A DNA stretch of 20,077 nucleotides from WRCA01 sp050943575 (GTDB lineage Bacteria > Pseudomonadota > Alphaproteobacteria > Rs-D84), in assembly GCA_050943575.1 (NCBI GenBank), contig JBMNPL010000011.1, forward strand, positions 1-20,077, read 5' to 3'. The position numbers were made by a program, and so were the translations under genes. Every line of letters starts with the position of its first letter. Position 1 is the stretch's first letter. Positions 7,682 to 14,273 of the stretch are shown here, one piece after another. The notes below the pieces were generated by a model. It did no database searches. It saw only the letters and a program-made list of their open reading frames with translations, and had not been told where the DNA came from.

Positions 7682-8415
7682 TTATACCCCTAGATACGCT
7701 TGTTGCACGTTTTTATCAGCTAGAACTTTATTTGTTGTGTCGCTGGCTAATAACTTACCATGATTTAATACAATTGTATAATCAGATAATTGTTTTATTA
7801 ATCCCATATTATGCTCTATAATCACAATTGTTTTGTCTGCATGTTTTAATTCAAGTATTAAATTCATCACTTGTTCAATCATTGCTGGAAATAATCCTGT
7901 AAAAGGTTCGTCTAGTAAATATATATCAGCATCTTGTATAATGGCACGTCCCAGTTCTAGTAATTTACGTTGCCCATACGATAAATTTTCAGCATTAATA
8001 TTGCGATATGCCCCAAGGTGTATTTTTTTTAAAGTTTGTTCAATTCTGTCCGCATACGCATTAGTGTTAGTTTCAATAAGGCTGTCAAAAATATTTGTTT
8101 TTGCGATTCCTAATATTAAATTATCCACAACAGATAATTGATCAATTAAACGACCATCTTGGAAAGTCCTTGCGATTTTTAAGTGTCGTAAATCTGTTGG
8201 TTCAATTTTATTGTAATCATGGCCATTAATGTTTATTAATCCGCAATCTGGAAAATAAGTGTTCCAAAAATTAAATTCATCAATGTAGTTTTTCCTGAGC
8301 CATTTGGCCCAATTAATCCAGTTGTAATTCCACGTGGAATATCAATAGATAAATCATCTATGGCATGCAATCCACCAAAAGTTTTTGTTAAGTGTTTAAT
8401 CCCTATTGCAGTCAT
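7682..8415 (-). pseudogene. livG: livG, frameshifted ABC transporter ATP-binding subunit
   Basis: The frame opens with ATG at 8415 (Shine-Dalgarno AGGA) and encodes a normal LivG start, including Walker A IGPNGSGKTT, then meets a stop at 8236-8238 after 59 codons. The remaining protein continues in another frame from about 8257: YFPDCGLININGHDY, the Q-loop ARTFQDGRL, the signature LSYGQRK, Walker B IYLLDEP, H-loop IEHN and a normal C-terminus at 7682. Comparison with family spacing (NLITGFYxP) points to a two-base AC insertion within GGAACACTT at 8259-8262. Read through, the product would be about 244 residues, normal for LivG. The signature Gly-Gly reads Tyr-Gly. A sequencing error cannot be excluded. 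The 148-residue downstream frame lacks Walker A and should not be called as an intact gene. Confidence 0.85.
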
Positions 8416-8416
8416 T

Positions 8417-8539
8417 TTACATCCTGTATTTACCCAAGAATCCTTTTGGGCGTAATATCATCATTAATACTAATGTTGTGCCATATATAATTTGTTGGAA
8501 TTGTGCAATACTTAAATTTGGGATTATAAAGCAAATTTT
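8417..8539 (-). pseudogene. livM: livM remnant: C-terminal codons of a branched-chain amino acid permease
   Basis: In the frame ending with TAA at 8417-8419, the translation includes QQIIYGTTLVLMMILRPKG followed by FLGKYRM, the classic LivM C-terminus (x-I-Y-G-x-x-L-V-L-M-M-x-x-R-P-x-G-x-x-G). It ends one base before the livG start, the same one-base spacing as the rest of the operon, so it was once part of it. Upstream the frame is closed by a stop at 8540-8542, and nothing like the rest of LivM or LivH is found. The homology fades around 8520-8540. It lies antiparallel to nothing else but overlaps, in another frame, the tail of the orphan gene at 8430-8981. Confidence 0.8.
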
Positions 8540-8981
8540 TTAACCATCTGTAGTTTTCATATTTCGGGCTTTTTATTTGTTCTCTAATATTTATAGCTTC
8601 GGTATCTAATAATTTTATAAGCTTAATAAGTGGTATATTATTTTCAATGTAAACAAGATTAGTGCATAAATCAGTATTGCAAATCTGATTTTTGTGCATG
8701 TAACAAAACTCCCAATCTTCTGGTTGGAATTTTCCATCTTTTAAATGTGGTTTAAAATAGTGCTTACATGTTGTCAGGGTTATTTTTGCAATTGATTTGT
8801 TTGATAATTCAGTTTCGTTATTTGCTATTTTCCCACAATTGCACCCTGAACAATCTGATAATTTTAATTTTTTTTCTCCATCAAGAGGACATTTCCAATC
8901 AAACTTTATAGATTCAATTAATTCAGGATCCCCCGTTGAAACTTTTCTTTCAATTTTCCAATAAATTTTTTCATTATTCAT
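8430..8981 (-). CDS. Orphan cysteine-rich protein with a tail read from the livM remnant
   Basis: Not recognised. The frame encodes 183 residues with a good Shine-Dalgarno (AGGAGA, seven bases before the ATG). Cysteines at 31, 44, 47, 49, 72, 93, 101 and 106, with His at 74, 79 and 96, come in C-x2-C-x-C and C-x4-C groupings that suggest metal binding, perhaps zinc. There is no signal peptide or membrane helix, so a cytoplasmic protein is likely. The last 30 or so residues (from about 150) are encoded by DNA that in another frame is the livM C-terminus, so the tail is probably accidental and the native C-terminus lost. Lys, Asn and Ile content is very high. It is the second gene after the promoter at 9752-9779. 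Whether the truncated protein still works is unknown. Confidence 0.55.
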   Translation of the reverse strand: MNNEKIYWKIERKVSTGDPELIESIKFDWKCPLDGEKKLKLSDCSGCNCGKIANNETELSNKSIAKITLTTCKHYFKPHLKDGKFQPEDWEFCYMHKNQICNTDLCTNLVYIENNIPLIKLIKLLDTEAINIREQIKSPKYENYRWLKNLLYNPKFKYCTIPTNYIWHNISINDDITPKRILG

Positions 8982-9021
8982 ATGTTATCTCCTGATTTTT
9001 GTATTGTGCTTAACATTCAGA

Positions 9022-9732
9022 TTATCTTGTGTGTTGTTTGTATTTTTTATCCCATTCTTTTTGGGTAATCAAATTAATTTTTTCAAACAATTTTAGATTT
9101 TGTTCAGGTGGACAATCTGGCACTAATCCAAAGTCTGATATTTTTACTTGTTTTTGAAATATTTGCGATAATTTATTTATTATATCATTACGATATGGTC
9201 CTTTTTTATTATTAAAATCTTTAACATTTTGCCCTGTTATTAATTTTATACAATTAAGTAATACGCGAATTTTCCAATAATTATTATTTGGTTTTCCTTC
9301 TTTATTTCGCGATATAGTTAAAGTACGATCAACGTTTGTTAAAATTTCTTCATGCCATTGTCCGTTTGGTTTTGCATTTAAATATAAAAAATTTTGTAAG
9401 TTGTGTTTAATTGGAATTATTTCGCTATTATAGATTTTCACTTTTTCACAAAAGTTAATTATTCCTTTATCACCAAATGGATTTTTATCACCCCAGCGAA
9501 CTGGGTTGTAAGACATTTGTTCCCATAATGAATTAAAAATTATAGTGCTATTTATATAACCAACATGTATATTTACTTCTGTTATTGGTTCTCCCCATGT
9601 GGCAGATGTTTTTATCAGTTTCCAAGCATTGTTTAATTTATCACTGGAAATGTTACCAAAATATTCTTGCTTTACATTGAAACGTAATAAATCTTTAGCA
9701 ATTTTTTCATGATTTACTTTTTTTACTTCCAT
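9022..9732 (-). CDS. Orphan hypothetical protein, 236 residues
   Basis: Not recognised. The protein is soluble-looking, rich in Lys, Asn and Ile, without signal peptide or membrane segments. Notable segments are WGEPITEVNIHVGYINSTII (about 46-65), RWGDKNPFGDKGI (about 79-91), a central NGQWHEEILTNVDRTLTISR stretch and a basic C-terminus ending EWDKKYKQHTR. A Shine-Dalgarno AAGGTGG lies seven bases before the ATG, and a near-consensus promoter lies just upstream. It is separated by 40 bases from the cysteine-rich gene at 8430-8981 and shares its orientation, so the two form a transcription unit. Position between tRNA-Ser and a broken liv operon suggests accessory DNA, but no integrase or toxin/antitoxin motif is visible. 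Confidence 0.65.
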   Translation of the reverse strand: MEVKKVNHEKIAKDLLRFNVKQEYFGNISSDKLNNAWKLIKTSATWGEPITEVNIHVGYINSTIIFNSLWEQMSYNPVRWGDKNPFGDKGIINFCEKVKIYNSEIIPIKHNLQNFLYLNAKPNGQWHEEILTNVDRTLTISRNKEGKPNNNYWKIRVLLNCIKLITGQNVKDFNNKKGPYRNDIINKLSQIFQKQVKISDFGLVPDCPPEQNLKLFEKINLITQKEWDKKYKQHTR

Positions 9733-9751
9733 TTACACCACCTTATTATTA

Positions 9752-9779
9752 ATAATAGCACAATAATTATGTTTGTCAA
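9752..9779 (-). promoter_or_regulatory. Strong promoter of the two orphan genes
   Basis: On the minus strand, -35 TTGACA (9779-9774, perfect consensus) and -10 TATTAT (9757-9752, five of six) are 16 bases apart. Transcription would begin about 12 bases before the 9732 start codon. With the original liv promoter gone, this is also the only obvious promoter upstream of the livG, binding-protein and livF relics. Confidence 0.72.
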
Positions 9780-9792
9780 TATATTAAACCAC

Positions 9793-9820
9793 AAATAAAA
9801 AACGTCCTTTTTGGACGTTT
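9793..9820 (-). terminator. Intrinsic terminator of rpoZ/tRNA-Ser
   Basis: AAACGTCC (minus strand 9820-9813) pairs perfectly with GGACGTTT (9807-9800) around a five-base loop, followed by a T-rich run. It lies 14 bases beyond the CCA end of tRNA-Ser. It insulates the orphan-gene promoter at 9752-9779 from rpoZ transcription. Confidence 0.82.
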
Positions 9821-9834
9821 GTTTTTATTGTGTC

Positions 9835-9924
9835 TGGCGGAGATGGAGAGATTCGAACTCTCGATACCCTTGCGAGTATACTTGCTTTCCAAGCAAGCGC
9901 ACTAGACCACTATGCGACATCTCC
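9835..9924 (-). tRNA. tRNA-Ser (anticodon GGA)
   Basis: The 90-base class II tRNA folds fully: acceptor GGAGATG with CATCTCC, discriminator G and encoded CCA; anticodon stem CTTGC/GCAAG with loop TTGGAAA (anticodon GGA, reading UCC/UCU); a long variable arm TATACTC-GCAA-GGGTATC; and T stem GAGAG/CTCTC with TTCGAAT loop. The long variable arm confirms serine. It begins 13 bases after the rpoZ stop and is followed by a terminator, so it is probably processed from the rpoZ transcript. Confidence 0.96.
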
Positions 9925-9937
9925 TAAAAACGAATTA

Positions 9938-10330
9938 TTATTGATTTTCTTCTTCAGATTCTGTGGATTCTTCTGGTAAAGATTCCGCAACTTCTTCCGC
10001 TGGACTTTCTGATTCTATAATTACAGATTCTAATTCTGTATCCAATTCTTTTAATAACGGATCTTCGGAACTTGATTCAATAGAATGTTCGGCTTCTGCG
10101 CCTGTTGGCACAGATTTATAAGATTGAACAAATGTATGACGTAATTTATCAATATCTAATTTACCACTGCCGATTTCACGTAAAGAAAGGACAGTAAGTT
10201 TGTCTTTTTTTGCAGGGACAACAGGTTCTGCACCACCATTCAGGTCGCGAACACGTTGTGTTGCAAGCATGCTTAATTCATATCTGCTGTCTACATATTG
10301 AAGAGTATCGCTGTTGGTTATACGTGCCAT
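9938..10330 (-). CDS. rpoZ: DNA-directed RNA polymerase subunit omega
   Basis: Omega helps assemble RNA polymerase by binding the beta' subunit. The start is set at ATG 10330 (MARITNSDTLQYVDSRYELS), the usual N-terminus, with Shine-Dalgarno AAAGGA nine bases upstream; a longer frame from 10366 adds unconserved residues. The protein has 130 residues. The conserved core (RYELSMLATQRVRDLNGG, residues 17-34, then KLTVLSLREIGSGKLD) occupies the first 75 or so residues. The rest is a strongly acidic Glu/Ser tail, as often seen in alphaproteobacterial omega proteins. In many alphaproteobacteria rpoZ precedes relA/spoT; here tRNA-Ser follows instead. Confidence 0.92.
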   Translation of the reverse strand: MARITNSDTLQYVDSRYELSMLATQRVRDLNGGAEPVVPAKKDKLTVLSLREIGSGKLDIDKLRHTFVQSYKSVPTGAEAEHSIESSSEDPLLKELDTELESVIIESESPAEEVAESLPEESTESEEENQ

Positions 10331-10347
10331 GAACAAATCCTTTATTA

Positions 10348-10376
10348 TTGCAATATTTTTTAGCAACTATTATAAT
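10348..10376 (+). promoter_or_regulatory. Promoter of mtaB
   Basis: TTGCAA (10348-10353) and perfect -10 TATAAT (10371-10376) are 17 bases apart. Predicted transcription start is near 10383, leaving a leader of about 13 bases without a clear Shine-Dalgarno. The -10 lies inside a perfect 14-base palindrome (10366-10379) that presents TATAAT to the minus strand as well, where it could serve rpoZ. Confidence 0.65.
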
Positions 10377-10395
10377 AGTCCTTAAAGTTCTAAAA

Positions 10396-11601
10396 ATGCA
10401 AGCAAAAAATGTAAAATTTGTCGCAATGGGGTGCAGATTAAATGCACTTGAAGCTGAAAAAATTGCAGATATGTTGGAAAAAGCATCTCTTGGCCCCGCA
10501 ATTGTGGTAAATACTTGTGCTGTTACTGCTGAAGCAGAACGTCAATCTAAACAAGAAATTAGAAAACTTGCCCGTAAAAATCCAAATATTCCATTATTTA
10601 TAACTGGTTGTGCCGCAACATTATCTCCGACAGATTATGAAAAAATCTCGAGTGTGGCGGCAGTTATAAAAAATACTGATAAAATGAATTTAAAATCTTA
10701 TACCGCATCAAAATTTATATCAGAAAATCCAAATGTAAATATAGATGAAACTAGTATAAAATCTGTAAATTTATCAAAAGCGTTTGTTCAAATTCAAAAT
10801 GGCTGCAATCATAATTGCACTTATTGTATAGTAAGTAAATTACGTGGAAAAAGTGTTTCTTTTCCATACGAACAAATTTTGGCAGATGTTAATAAGGCTA
10901 TGCAATCAGGTTTTCAAGAAATTGTTTTAACGGGTGTTGATATTGCAGGTTATTATAAAGATGGTAATTTTTTATCAGATTTATGTGAAAAACTATTAAA
11001 AGATGTTCCAAATTTAAAGCGATTAAGGTTGTCTTCTATGGATCCAGCAAGTCCAGAATGTGAAAAAATTATAAAGTTAATGAATTGTCAATCAAGAATG
11101 TTATCCCATATGCACCTTTCTGTACAATCAGGTAGTGATAAAATATTATTTTCTATGGGGCGCAGACATAATTCCGAAACAATCAGAAAATTGATGGCGA
11201 ATAAAATATCTTTTTCTTGGGATATAATTTGCGGATTTCCTGGTGAGACTATTCAGTTATTTAATGAAACTATTGCATTAATAAAAGAGTTAAAACCAAT
11301 TCATATTCATGCTTTTCCTTTTTCTGCACGTCCAGAAACATTGGCAGCAACTATGCTAAATCAAATACAACGTTCAGAATCTAAACGGCGTGTTAAAATT
11401 GTAAATGATTTGGCGTTGGAAAATAGACAACAATTTATGAAATCTCAAATAGGGCAAACTTTACAACTTTTAATGGAAGAAAATAATATAGGACGAACGG
11501 TTGATGATATTTCTGTTTTAGTTGCTGGTGAAAAAATTCCAGAAAGAACAATTGCTGATTTTAAAATAATAGGCATGTGCAAGAATTATCTGCTTGCCTA
11601 A
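10396..11601 (+). CDS. mtaB: tRNA t6A37 methylthiotransferase MtaB
   Basis: MtaB is a radical SAM enzyme that converts t6A37 to ms2t6A37 in ANN-decoding tRNAs, using two iron-sulphur clusters. The start is placed at ATG 10396 (MQAKNVKFVAMGCRLN), since upstream codons are unconserved and overlap the promoter. The 401-residue protein has the N-terminal methylthiotransferase domain with cluster ligands Cys13, Cys41 and Cys72 and the NTCAVTAEAERQS motif, then the radical SAM core with C137-x3-C141-x2-C144 and the MtaB-like EIVLTGVDIAGYY. QSGSDKIL and GFPGE also match. The C-terminal TRAM-like part is short. The MTCRxN-like start and VTAEAER favour MtaB over MiaB or RimO. The secreted-protein gene follows after 33 bases, possibly co-transcribed. 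Confidence 0.92.
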   Translation: MQAKNVKFVAMGCRLNALEAEKIADMLEKASLGPAIVVNTCAVTAEAERQSKQEIRKLARKNPNIPLFITGCAATLSPTDYEKISSVAAVIKNTDKMNLKSYTASKFISENPNVNIDETSIKSVNLSKAFVQIQNGCNHNCTYCIVSKLRGKSVSFPYEQILADVNKAMQSGFQEIVLTGVDIAGYYKDGNFLSDLCEKLLKDVPNLKRLRLSSMDPASPECEKIIKLMNCQSRMLSHMHLSVQSGSDKILFSMGRRHNSETIRKLMANKISFSWDIICGFPGETIQLFNETIALIKELKPIHIHAFPFSARPETLAATMLNQIQRSESKRRVKIVNDLALENRQQFMKSQIGQTLQLLMEENNIGRTVDDISVLVAGEKIPERTIADFKIIGMCKNYLLA

Positions 11602-11634
11602 AATTACAAAAAAATATAAAATATGTAAAAAGAA

Positions 11635-14268
11635 ATGAGAAGAATATTACTTACTCTTGGCTGTATGTTATCTGTGATTTGTGTTGCACTTGCTGAAACA
11701 CCTAAAAATCCGCGTGGTTCTGGTAAAGTTCAACGTGTGGAAAGGGTTCAATCAAATTCAAACATAGTTAATCGTTCTGCAATAACTCGGCCACATGTAC
11801 AAAATATTATGCCAAGGACGGCTTCTGTGCCAATTCAACAATCGCGTAGTGCAGTATCGGCACGTTCTGCAATTTTACCAAAAAATAATAAATCTGTTAT
11901 AAATAAATCACGTAGTGCGAATATATCACGCAGTGCAACTGCTGCACCACGTGCAACGGCTGTTTTTTCTGATACGTCAAAACTGGGGACGGGATATAAT
12001 GCATGTCGTGAAACATATAATACTTGTATGGATCAATTTTGCGCTGCTGCAAATGATAAATATCGTCGTTGTTTTTGTTCGGATAAATTCTTGGAATTTT
12101 CTGATATGGAGGCAGCGCTTTTTAGTGCAAAAACAATGTTGCAAGATTTTTCGGATAATAACTTGGCTAATGTTGGGCTCAGTGCGGATGAAGTTACCGC
12201 AATGTATTCTGCAACAGCTGGTGAAGCCGCAACTATTACAGATAAATCAGCTGCTGCGGCTATGCTGGATCAAATAGGTGATTTATTGTCTGGAAAATCA
12301 AAACCTGCCCCAAAAAAAACAACTACATTAGATTTTAGCGGTTTAAATTTTAATGCTGCTGTGGATGATATTTGGTCTGGTTCTGGAAGTGGTGGTTTGT
12401 TTGGTACAAGCGGGCAAGATTTAGCATCATTATCAGGAACTGCATTATATAACAAGGTTAATGATCAGTGTATTCAAGTATCTGCTCAATCATGCGAAAA
12501 TCAAGCTATTCAGCAAATGGTTCGCAGTGCTTATGGAATATTAATAAGTCAAGATTGTCAGGCTTATTCAAAAAGTATTGATGCGCAAAAAGAACAAGTT
12601 ACTCAATTGGTACGTGATGCGACCAAGGTATTGCGTGATGCTCGTCTAGAAGAATATCGTGCTCATAATTCTGCCAGTGTAAATGAGTGTATAGCAGCGG
12701 TAAGGAAAGATATATTAAATGAATCTGCATGTGGACCGAATTTTAAACGTTGTTTAGATTTTACTGGTGTATATATTGATCCGGTTAAAGGTGAGCCGAT
12801 TTATTCCCCACGTTTGTTTCAGCTGGCCAATCAAATTAAATTAGAAAATCCAAATGCGCAGGAAAACAAAATATTTTTGGCGGGCCTGGATTCTTTTAAA
12901 AATAGAGCTACGGCTTCTTTGAATAATTGTCGTGATGATGCTAATGTTGTTTGGGATGCTTTTAAAAGACAAGCCTTGATAGAAATTTCGCAAGCACAAG
13001 ATAGAAAATTGCAAGAAGTTAAAGATGAGTGTGTTAATACAATGAAAGATTGTTATGATACAACAACAGATGCATTAAATAGTTTTGATGATAGTTCATC
13101 AAAGCGAACAGATGCTTTAACAGCCAAGGCCAGTGCAGCAATGTGTAAAGATAAAGTTGTTGCTTGTGCGGCATTATATACACCAGCAGGTGGTGTGGCT
13201 TGTAAATTTGATAGTGATAACAAAATAATAAATGCTGATAAATGTGGTTTGCGTGAATTAATGAATTTTGTAAATACGGTTGATAGTGTAAAAATTGCCG
13301 AAGGTTGTGAAGCCGCGTTGGAAAGTTATGTTATGGAAACTTGTGCACCGGCGGTTGGGGATACTGAAAATGAATTTCCGTATGGTTGCAGAATTATTAG
13401 TCCTGAAAAATTAACTGCTAACTTACAAACGCATGCGAAAAGATTTTGTATTGGTGATCCAGAAGCAGTTATAGATTCTGAAACACAAAATTCTATAAAT
13501 AAAATTATGAATCAAGTTCGTTCTCAATTAGAATTTCAAATGCAAGAATTATGTAATTCTTCAAATGGTACTTGGGTTTCTAACCCTGCAGATGTCCAAG
13601 GGAAAAGTAAAATAGAACTGGATCCAAACTTTTTAAATAGTGTATTTGGCGGATTAAATAATTTTAAACAAACAGTTGATTCTTCTTATAATCTGGTTGC
13701 GGCAGTACCATCAGGTTCAAATTCTAGTAGTGGCGCAACAGATACAGGACGCAGTGCTGTAAGGTCTCGTGCATTAGCCCCAACGACCACTGGGCAATAT
13801 TCAACATCAGCATCAAATACAGATATGGCACAGATGACGTTTGATCAAAATACGTCAAGTGCTCCAAGTCAAACATCATCGCAACAAACAACTTTTCTTA
13901 GTAGCGCATCTGATGGAAAATATCTAAACGTGAAAGAAGTAAAACCTGATTATATGGCTATATCAGGGAATAATGCAAATAATTTATCAAGCAAGGAGAT
14001 TTTTAAATTGGATTTGGCGTTTAATCCATTATTACAAGTAAAACCAATAACACCGGTTTATAAATCTATAGGGTGGGGGTTATGTCTTTACAATAGTGTT
14101 GCAGTTTTGTGCGCGCAACAAAATGAATTAACAGGCAATCAAGGTTTTGCAGTTTATAATGCTAATACAAACACATGTGAGTTATCTAATGCTTGGTATA
14201 AGGCACGTTGTGAAAGTATCGGATCAAGTGGTTATTGGGATTCAAACAGCAGAAGGTGTTATTGGTAA
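11635..14268 (+). CDS. Large exported cysteine-rich protein, unknown function
   Basis: Not recognised. The 877-residue protein has a signal peptide (MRRILLTLGCMLSVICVALA, cleavage near ALA-ET at 20/21). Next is a basic Ser/Arg/Ala linker with repeated R-S-A triplets (about 47-110), then a cysteine cluster (C124, C131, C136, C146, C148; YNTCMDQFC) and a long helical region with widely spaced cysteines, many in C-x6-C pairs such as DECVNTMKDCYD. A Ser/Thr/Gln-rich linker with another R-S-A stretch (about 690-760) leads to a C-terminal domain ending GYWDSNSRRCYW. I count about 28 cysteines after the signal peptide, which suggests disulphide-bonded folding in the periplasm or outside. No membrane anchor or LPXTG-like signal is visible. 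The next gene, also exported and cysteine-rich, starts five bases downstream. Confidence 0.85.
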   Translation: MRRILLTLGCMLSVICVALAETPKNPRGSGKVQRVERVQSNSNIVNRSAITRPHVQNIMPRTASVPIQQSRSAVSARSAILPKNNKSVINKSRSANISRSATAAPRATAVFSDTSKLGTGYNACRETYNTCMDQFCAAANDKYRRCFCSDKFLEFSDMEAALFSAKTMLQDFSDNNLANVGLSADEVTAMYSATAGEAATITDKSAAAAMLDQIGDLLSGKSKPAPKKTTTLDFSGLNFNAAVDDIWSGSGSGGLFGTSGQDLASLSGTALYNKVNDQCIQVSAQSCENQAIQQMVRSAYGILISQDCQAYSKSIDAQKEQVTQLVRDATKVLRDARLEEYRAHNSASVNECIAAVRKDILNESACGPNFKRCLDFTGVYIDPVKGEPIYSPRLFQLANQIKLENPNAQENKIFLAGLDSFKNRATASLNNCRDDANVVWDAFKRQALIEISQAQDRKLQEVKDECVNTMKDCYDTTTDALNSFDDSSSKRTDALTAKASAAMCKDKVVACAALYTPAGGVACKFDSDNKIINADKCGLRELMNFVNTVDSVKIAEGCEAALESYVMETCAPAVGDTENEFPYGCRIISPEKLTANLQTHAKRFCIGDPEAVIDSETQNSINKIMNQVRSQLEFQMQELCNSSNGTWVSNPADVQGKSKIELDPNFLNSVFGGLNNFKQTVDSSYNLVAAVPSGSNSSSGATDTGRSAVRSRALAPTTTGQYSTSASNTDMAQMTFDQNTSSAPSQTSSQQTTFLSSASDGKYLNVKEVKPDYMAISGNNANNLSSKEIFKLDLAFNPLLQVKPITPVYKSIGWGLCLYNSVAVLCAQQNELTGNQGFAVYNANTNTCELSNAWYKARCESIGSSGYWDSNSRRCYW

Positions 14269-14273
14269 GGATA

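Noticed and set aside
7682..8128. A complete 148-residue ABC protein gene
   Set aside because: It lacks Walker A, and the missing N-terminus is present in another frame at 8236-8415; it is the distal part of frameshifted livG.
8520..9924. Integrative island with attachment sites at tRNA-Ser
   Set aside because: No integrase gene and no second copy of the tRNA 3' end was found near the livM junction at 8520-8545; only the position is suggestive.
10348..10395. mtaB starting at 10348
   Set aside because: The extra 16 residues are unconserved and encoded by the promoter region; MQAKNVKFVAMGCRLN at 10396 matches the family start.
11851..11960. Repeated RSA-encoding codons in the 877-residue gene as a DNA repeat array or CRISPR
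   Set aside because: The units are irregular in spacing and codon use and lie in an open frame; this is a low-complexity protein linker.
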